From an uncultured Erysipelotrichaceae bacterium (lineage in GTDB: Bacteria; Bacillota_I; Bacilli_A; RF39; UBA660): a stretch of DNA of 12,206 nt. Position 1 is the stretch's first letter; each line of letters begins with the position of its first letter. The notes beneath the pieces are model-generated. The model searched no databases. It saw only the letters and a program-made list of their open reading frames with translations, and had not been told where the DNA came from. The stretch is taken from the NCBI GenBank assembly GCA_902767005.1, contig CACXFY010000016.1, positions 1 through 12,206 on the forward strand. Direction: 5' to 3'. This document shows, in pieces, positions 8,213-12,206 of this stretch. The position numbers and the translations under genes are program-made.

Positions 8213-8380
8213 GTGAAAGCAGCTACTGGAGAATTAAACTTAACAGTAATTACATTAATAGCTATTGCTGCAGTTATTGCGTTTTTCTGGGCAATGTGGC
8301 CAAGTATTCAAGATGCTATTAATACGCAATGGAACAACTTAGCAGGAGGAAAAACAACTACGATCGTATTAGACAGATAA
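8213..8380 (+). CDS. Flp-like small pilin, GTG start
   Basis: This 55-residue protein has a short leader MKAATG, then ELNLTVITLIAIAAVIAFFW as a hydrophobic helix (about residues 8-28), and a short polar amphipathic tail ending in VLDR. Size, a Gly-terminated leader, a single N-terminal helix and position in a tad locus after tadC and before a TadE-like gene all fit a Flp-type major pilin, cut after the Gly by a TadV/CpaA peptidase. Classical Flp has Glu at +5 of the mature protein followed by Tyr; here Glu is at +1, so the match is not canonical. The motif G-x-x-NLT-x-I is shared with the next gene's product. It has its own strong promoter, which fits an abundant subunit. It contains no cysteine. 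The reading frame is clear; the pilin role is inferred. Confidence 0.75.
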   Translation: MKAATGELNLTVITLIAIAAVIAFFWAMWPSIQDAINTQWNNLAGGKTTTIVLDR

Positions 8381-8408
8381 TTTTTATATAAGATGGGGAG
8401 TGTATTAG

Positions 8409-8924
8409 ATGCGTGATGCTTTTGGAGGAATCGTAAACCTAACGATCATTGTAGTGTTCTTAGTTATAGTATCTGGTTATCTAGCGTATAACGTTAACTA
8501 TACTAAAGCATTCAAAGTAAAGAATAAAATTATTTCATATTATGAGCAATATGGTAATACTTGTAGTAATACCACTAGTGATTGTTCACAAAAAATCAAC
8601 AAGTTTATGAAAGAAATTGGTTATAATACTGATGGATCATTCATGCAATTGAATGCTAAATCAATTGGTGATGGTACAACATGTACGTGGACATGTAACT
8701 CAAAGTTAAACTTTTGTTATGCTCAGTATCTTGTTGCTAAAAACACAGATGTAACAGGTGGTAAAGGAAAATCAAAAGTATACTATAAGGTTGCTACTAG
8801 AATTAATATGAACATACCAATAATAGATAGAATAGTGCCAAGCTTTTTTACAGTATCAGGAGATACAAAGCAAATTATAATACCAACAGCAGGTGTTTCA
8901 CCTAATAATTGTAAAGGAGCATAG
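8409..8924 (+). CDS. TadE-like pseudopilin with six cysteines
   Basis: This 171-residue protein begins at an ATG eight bases after GGGGAG (8395-8400). A short leader (MRDAFGG) is followed by IVNLTIIVVFLVIVSGYLAY, a single hydrophobic helix, then about 140 residues predicted outside the cell. This is the topology of TadE/TadF minor pilins. Six cysteines lie in the outer domain (near TCSN, DCSQ, TCTWTC, NFCYA and NNCKG), an even number compatible with disulfides. The N-terminal NLT-x-I motif matches that of the preceding small pilin at the same spacing from Gly, which suggests one processing enzyme for both. It is likely a minor or tip pilin. No family name can be given with certainty, and a plain secreted adhesin remains possible. 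Confidence 0.7.
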   Translation: MRDAFGGIVNLTIIVVFLVIVSGYLAYNVNYTKAFKVKNKIISYYEQYGNTCSNTTSDCSQKINKFMKEIGYNTDGSFMQLNAKSIGDGTTCTWTCNSKLNFCYAQYLVAKNTDVTGGKGKSKVYYKVATRINMNIPIIDRIVPSFFTVSGDTKQIIIPTAGVSPNNCKGA

Positions 8925-8931
8925 AAATTAA

Positions 8932-9972
8932 ATGAATGTCATTGTTTCTAATGAACAACAAGCACAACTAGCAAATCTCGATGTTGATATAATAAAGAAT
9001 ATAAGCGGGCAATATTCAGCTAATGAAATAGTAGAGATGTTTAAAAACTTCTTCTATAGTAAGATGATACTAGATGTAACCTCTTTAAAAGGTTATACAG
9101 AATTAAAAACTTATGAAGAATTAAAAAATGGTTTAGATGTAGAAAAAATAATTTTCTATTTGCCAGATGGAAGTAGTTTATGTACATCAAGTTTCTTAGC
9201 TCATCTAATTCAAATTGGAATATATAATTTTACAACCAATATTGAAGGAATCAAGTATCTAATAAAAAAACCTAATACAATAAAAGACGTTGAACATATT
9301 TTAAAACTAGGAATGGCTCAAGAACAACCAATCCCTGGTGGAAATGAAACAACCAATTTTATACCACAGCCATCAGCACCAATCTCATCTATAGTAGATG
9401 AAGAAACAACTATTATTGGCATTAAAAACATTACAGAACATGCTGGTGCTACAACATTCATATACATGTTAAAGAATGAATTAATTAATACATATGGAAA
9501 AGATGGTGTAGTCTGTCTAGAATTAGACAAAAATGATTTTCAATTATTTAATGATAAAACAATGCTTTCAATTAAAAATTCCCAACTAAGACAAGCCTTA
9601 TCACAATTAAGCAATGTTAAAATATTATTAGTAGATTTAAATGGAGTTACAGAAGACAATTTCTGTAAAGAAGTATTATATTTAATAGAACCAAGTACTA
9701 TAAAACTTAATAAATTAATAAGAAAAAATAGAGAAATATTTGGTAAATTAAAAAATAAAAAAGTTGTTTTAAATAAAAGTTTATTGCAACCAAATGACGT
9801 TGCAGACTTTGAATCAGAAGCTAATTTAAGAGTTTATTATAATATGCCACCACTTGATGAAAGAAAGAGAAATGGCATAATGAATGATTTATTAGTAAGA
9901 TTAGGACTAATAAATGGTAATGGAAGTTCTAATGATAATCAAGGTAGAATTTTCGGATTATTTAGACGTTAG
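8932..9972 (+). CDS. tadZ: TadZ/CpaE-like ATPase with degenerate P-loop
   Basis: This 346-residue soluble protein has its AAAGGAG site (8913-8919) inside the end of the previous gene. The N-terminal part (about 1-130) looks like an atypical receiver or ARD-like domain, then a Pro-rich linker (about 135-155) leads to a MinD/ParA-type fold. The P-loop position reads IKNITEHAGATTF (about 164-176): Gly-Ala-Thr-Thr is kept but the signature and catalytic lysines of KGGVGKTT are both missing. A Walker B-like strand (VKILLVDLNG, 229-238) follows. TadZ/CpaE proteins place the pilus machine at a cell pole and are known for atypical nucleotide sites. ATP hydrolysis is doubtful here. The C-terminus ends in a basic, Gly-rich tail (GRIFGLFRR), possibly a membrane or partner contact. 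It lies in the second unit with the pilins. Confidence 0.7.
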   Translation: MNVIVSNEQQAQLANLDVDIIKNISGQYSANEIVEMFKNFFYSKMILDVTSLKGYTELKTYEELKNGLDVEKIIFYLPDGSSLCTSSFLAHLIQIGIYNFTTNIEGIKYLIKKPNTIKDVEHILKLGMAQEQPIPGGNETTNFIPQPSAPISSIVDEETTIIGIKNITEHAGATTFIYMLKNELINTYGKDGVVCLELDKNDFQLFNDKTMLSIKNSQLRQALSQLSNVKILLVDLNGVTEDNFCKEVLYLIEPSTIKLNKLIRKNREIFGKLKNKKVVLNKSLLQPNDVADFESEANLRVYYNMPPLDERKRNGIMNDLLVRLGLINGNGSSNDNQGRIFGLFRR

Positions 9973-9976
9973 CTAA

Positions 9977-10005
9977 TTGACAACAATCATTAGTTGATAT
10001 ATTAT
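9977..10005 (+). promoter_or_regulatory. Consensus promoter upstream of VirB2-like gene 1
   Basis: A perfect -35 TTGACA (9977-9982) is followed by a 17-base spacer and -10 TATTAT (10000-10005). An alternative extended -10 is TGA-TATATT (9995-10003). The leader would be about 18-20 bases, just enough for the strong AAAAAGGAG site at 10013-10021. A bulged inverted repeat (AGCTAATTGA / TCATTAGTT, 9971-9995) spans the -35 and could be an operator. Confidence 0.72.
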
Positions 10006-10029
10006 TAAATTGAAAAAGGAGAGGTTATT

Positions 10030-10368
10030 ATGTCAAATTTATTTCAAGTAGGAGCAATTGATGCTTGTAACGGCTTATTACCAATCGTAAAAGTAATTAG
10101 AAAAGGAGTATTCCCATTATTCCAAATCGGTATCCCAATTTTATTAATTATTTTAGGAACTATCGATTTAGGTAAAGCTGTTATATCTAGTGATGAAAAA
10201 GAAGTAAAGGCTGCTCAAAATCGTTTGATTAAGAGATTCATTTACGCAGCACTAGTATTCTTCGTAACTACTTTCGTATCAGTTGTTATGAATATTGTAG
10301 CAACAGGAGCTACAGATGATGCTAATACAACTGGATGGGAAAGTTGTTGGAGAGCAGCAGGAAAATAG
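10030..10368 (+). CDS. VirB2/TrbC-like two-helix membrane protein 1
   Basis: This 112-residue protein has no cleavable signal peptide. Two hydrophobic helices (about 27-46 and 69-92) flank a charged loop containing SSDEKEVKAAQNRLIKR, which positive-inside logic places in the cytoplasm. This is the topology of mature VirB2/TrbC pilins of type IV secretion systems. The core aligns without gaps to the protein encoded at 10449: with Asp46 as zero, Asp +9, Ala +16 and LIxR +20 to +23 all match. One cysteine lies before the first helix (Cys13) and one near the C-terminus (Cys106), both on the predicted outer side. It has its own consensus promoter and terminator, so it is probably expressed alone and at a high level, as expected for a polymer subunit. 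A small channel or holin-like protein is the main alternative. Confidence 0.62.
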   Translation: MSNLFQVGAIDACNGLLPIVKVIRKGVFPLFQIGIPILLIILGTIDLGKAVISSDEKEVKAAQNRLIKRFIYAALVFFVTTFVSVVMNIVATGATDDANTTGWESCWRAAGK

Positions 10369-10374
10369 TAAACT

Positions 10375-10405
10375 AAAAGTAGCAAGTTATTGCTATTTTT
10401 TTTTT
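10375..10405 (+). terminator. Intrinsic terminator after VirB2-like gene 1
   Basis: The stem TAGCAA (10380-10385) pairs with TTGCTA (10390-10395) around a GTTA loop and is extended outward by a G-U pair and A-U pairs (AAAAG/TTTTT). Ten T residues (10396-10405) follow. It starts seven bases after the stop codon, which fits the end of a single-gene transcript. Confidence 0.88.
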
Positions 10406-10418
10406 CGTTTGATATAAT
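10390..10418 (+). promoter_or_regulatory. Promoter overlapping the terminator stem
   Basis: The -35 TTGCTA (10390-10395) is the 3' arm of the terminator hairpin. A 17-base spacer leads to a perfect -10 TATAAT (10413-10418), extended by TG at 10410-10411. Transcription would start near 10425, about 24 bases before the ATG at 10449, whose binding site is AGGTGA (10435-10440). Confidence 0.65.
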
Positions 10419-10448
10419 TAATATGATAGAGTGTAGGTGAAATTATAG

Positions 10449-10943
10449 ATGAAAAAATTAACAATATTATTGATTCCATTATTCATATTAAGTATTATGA
10501 TTTTGCCAATAAATGCCGTAGCAAAAGAGAGTAATTTTAATGTAAATGAATATATTTATGTAGCTAACGATCCATTAGATAAGAATGCTAAAACTGTTCA
10601 AGATGAAACCAAAGGATGGATGGATGACTATAACCAAGATCAAAACTGTTCAGGTGGATCATCTCTATTAGGAGATCCGAACGACGAATCATCAGTAGCC
10701 TGGTTATTACAACAAATTCTAAATTATATTAGAATAATAGGACCAATACTAGTAGTAGTACTAAGTAGTGTTGATTTTGCAGTAGTTATCGTTAAAAACG
10801 ATGATGATTCACTAGGAAAAGCAAAGAAAAAGTTAATAAATCGTTTAATATTAGTAGCAGCATTATTCTTAGTTCCATCTGTTGTAAGTGCTATTCTTGA
10901 TATCTTTGGTATAACTGGAGAAGGAACTTGTGGAATTAACTAA
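10449..10943 (+). CDS. VirB2/TrbC-like protein 2 with signal peptide
   Basis: This 164-residue protein has a classical signal peptide (MKKLTILLIPLFILSIMILP, likely cut near INAVA-K). A polar outer segment of about 60 residues follows, then two hydrophobic helices (about 91-112 and 133-155) around a charged loop (KNDDDSLGKAKKKLINR). The helix-loop-helix core aligns without gaps to the protein encoded at 10030, so the two genes are paralogues. One cysteine precedes the helices (Cys67) and one is near the end (Cys161), repeating the pattern of the first paralogue. A signal peptide plus two helices is the standard VirB2/TrbC precursor layout. Immediate linkage to a VirB6-like gene supports a type IV secretion role: pilin or channel subunit. 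The acidic polar segment before the helices is longer than in a typical VirB2. Confidence 0.65.
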   Translation: MKKLTILLIPLFILSIMILPINAVAKESNFNVNEYIYVANDPLDKNAKTVQDETKGWMDDYNQDQNCSGGSSLLGDPNDESSVAWLLQQILNYIRIIGPILVVVLSSVDFAVVIVKNDDDSLGKAKKKLINRLILVAALFLVPSVVSAILDIFGITGEGTCGIN

Positions 10944-10971
10944 TGTCAGTTTAAAAAGAGGTGAATAATTA

Positions 10972-12206
10972 ATGAATCAAAACACACCAGCAACCTTACT
11001 TAATGATACATTTAGAAGTGTTTTTACTTTTATTGATAGACCATGCTTTTGGCTACTAGGATTAATGTATAAAATATTCTTTAATGTAGCATCAGCTGAT
11101 ATCTTTAGTAGTGGAACAATTTCAAGTTTTTATAGAAGAGTCCAATTAATAATTGGAGTTTTTATGTTGTTCCAATTAACAATAACTATCGTTAAAGGTA
11201 TTATAAACCCAGAAGAAATGACTGATGGTAAGGGTGGAAAAAACAATGTAATTTATCGTGTGTTAGTTTCATTATTCATGTTAGTAGCAATAATGCCAAT
11301 TAATATTCCAGGAGCAAGAAATGAATATCAAATCCAATTAAATAATAATGGTTTATTATTTGGTACATTATATTCATTACAAAATAGAATTTTATCAAAT
11401 AATACAATCGGTCGATTAGTATTAGGTACTAATTCTGTATCATCTACATCGACAACTTCGACGACGGCCTCCGCCTCAAATTCGACGGAAGAGAACCTCG
11501 AGAAATCGGCTAACATATTTACGACTACGGTTTTAAAAGGATTTATAAGGATTAATCTTAAAGATGGGGACTTAAAAGATCCTGGTGAAGGAAAAGAACC
11601 TGAAGTCTTAAATGAAAATAGAATGTGCACAGATATAGATGACGCAACGTTAAAGATTTATACTAAATTAGATAGTGATCCAGGTGACATACTAGATTTA
11701 GTCAATGCCAGCTGTACTAGTGCAAAATCAGCTAGTTGGTTTGGAGAATCACTATTAAATAAAGCACTTGGCTTTGTAAAAAGAGCAAGTAAGACAGATA
11801 GATATGTCTTTGCCTATATACCAATATTACCTGCTGTAACAGCTTTAATATTTGCTATTATCTTATTAAGTTTCTCAATAGATGTAGCAGTCCGTGCTAT
11901 TAAATTAGCTATGTTAAGATTAATTGCACCAATACCAATATTAAGTTATATGGATCCAAAAGGAAGTAAAGATGGAGCCTTTAACAGTTGGGTAAAAGCA
12001 TTATCTTCAACTTATATAGATTTATTTGTAAGATTAGCTTTAGTATACTTCGTAATATATTTAATCCAAGATTTAATTGTAAATGGATTAGTTATTAATA
12101 CTGGAACTGGAGCAGTTGGAATATTATCATTTATCTTAATCTGTATCGGATTATTCGTATTTGCTAAGCAAGCACCAAAATTCCTAAGAGAAGTTTTAGG
12201 AATGAA
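10972..12206 (+). CDS. VirB6/TrbL-like polytopic channel protein, 3' end missing
   Basis: The frame is open from the ATG at 10972, eight bases after GAGGTG (10958-10963), to the right edge: 411 codons without a stop. Hydrophobic helices lie near residues 58-77, 94-112, 278-308, 350-376 and 384-405. The segment RAIKLAMLRLIAPIPILSYM, followed by DPKGSKDGAF and then another helix pair, resembles the conserved core of VirB6/TrbL-type proteins of monoderm type IV secretion systems. These form the inner-membrane channel through which substrate passes. A long loop between the second and third helices (about 113-277) is probably outside and carries two cysteines (MCTD, SCTS). Within it, residues about 154-182 form a Ser/Thr/Ala linker encoded by anomalously GC-rich DNA. 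The gene follows a VirB2-like gene, as in T4SS operons. VirB4 would be expected downstream. Confidence 0.72.
   Translation, partial: MNQNTPATLLNDTFRSVFTFIDRPCFWLLGLMYKIFFNVASADIFSSGTISSFYRRVQLIIGVFMLFQLTITIVKGIINPEEMTDGKGGKNNVIYRVLVSLFMLVAIMPINIPGARNEYQIQLNNNGLLFGTLYSLQNRILSNNTIGRLVLGTNSVSSTSTTSTTASASNSTEENLEKSANIFTTTVLKGFIRINLKDGDLKDPGEGKEPEVLNENRMCTDIDDATLKIYTKLDSDPGDILDLVNASCTSAKSASWFGESLLNKALGFVKRASKTDRYVFAYIPILPAVTALIFAIILLSFSIDVAVRAIKLAMLRLIAPIPILSYMDPKGSKDGAFNSWVKALSSTYIDLFVRLALVYFVIYLIQDLIVNGLVINTGTGAVGILSFILICIGLFVFAKQAPKFLREVLGM
11443..11530 (+). other. GC-rich compositional island inside the VirB6-like gene
   Basis: In 11451-11510 I count 34 G or C in 60 bases, in a gene that is otherwise strongly AT-rich. 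Codons rare elsewhere in the window are concentrated here: TCG four times and ACG five times, with GCC, TCC and CTC. The encoded peptide is a Ser/Thr-rich linker. The frame is intact on both sides. Confidence 0.7.

Noticed and set aside
8932..9972. ParA/MinD plasmid or chromosome partition ATPase
   Set aside because: The P-loop lysines are missing, there is an extra N-terminal domain, no ParB neighbour is seen, and the gene lies among pilus genes; TadZ/CpaE fits better.
11328..11630. Open reading frame of 100 codons on the minus strand
   Set aside because: It lies wholly within the VirB6-like gene, has no binding site of note, and its length is partly due to the GC-rich island. The plus-strand frame has membrane helices that fit the operon.
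1..12206. CRISPR array, tRNA, rRNA, integrase, transposase or attachment site
   Set aside because: No regularly spaced repeats, no RNA gene signatures and no recombinase motifs were seen. The only tandem repeat is the coding one at 6293-6376.

Overview
The window comes from an AT-rich, Gram-positive-type (Bacillota-like, monoderm) bacterium. The evidence is purine-rich Shine-Dalgarno sites of the AAAGGAG/GAGGTG type, sigma-A style promoters, a class B sortase, and a lack of any outer-membrane secretin. All genes lie on the + strand and are tightly packed. No stretch over 300 bases lacks a gene. Stop codons are only TAA (6) and TAG (6). No TGA is used as a stop, and every Trp is TGG.

Layout. 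(1) 1-8139 is a tight cluster: the 3' part of a class B sortase gene, a 996-residue secreted Cys-rich protein overlapping it by 11 bp, a small single-pass protein, a CpaB/RcpC-like SAF-domain protein, a CpaF/TadA ATPase with an unusual Pro/Gln repeat tail, then TadB-like and TadC-like platform proteins. (2) A well-formed extended -10 promoter at 8146-8174 begins a second unit: a 55-residue Flp-like pilin starting with GTG, a Cys-containing TadE-like pseudopilin, and a TadZ/CpaE-like ATPase with a degenerate P-loop. (3) A TTGACA promoter at 9977-10005 and an intrinsic terminator at 10375-10405 bracket one small gene for a two-helix VirB2/TrbC-like membrane protein. (4) A further promoter, whose -35 overlaps the terminator stem, precedes a signal-peptide-bearing paralogue of that protein and a VirB6/TrbL-like polytopic membrane protein that runs off the right edge.

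How the genes may work together. Regions 1 and 2 hold most of a Tad (type IVc) pilus machine: motor ATPase, two platform proteins, an assembly protein, a localisation ATPase, a pilin and pseudopilins. A prepilin peptidase (TadV/CpaA) is not in the window. Regions 3 and 4 look like type IV secretion parts: two VirB2-like subunits and a VirB6-like channel. A sortase and a Cys-rich surface protein sit at the other end. The most notable feature is this co-linear Tad plus T4SS-like arrangement in a monoderm. Whether it is one hybrid envelope machine or two adjacent machines cannot be settled from this window. VirB4, a coupling protein and a relaxase, if present, lie outside it.
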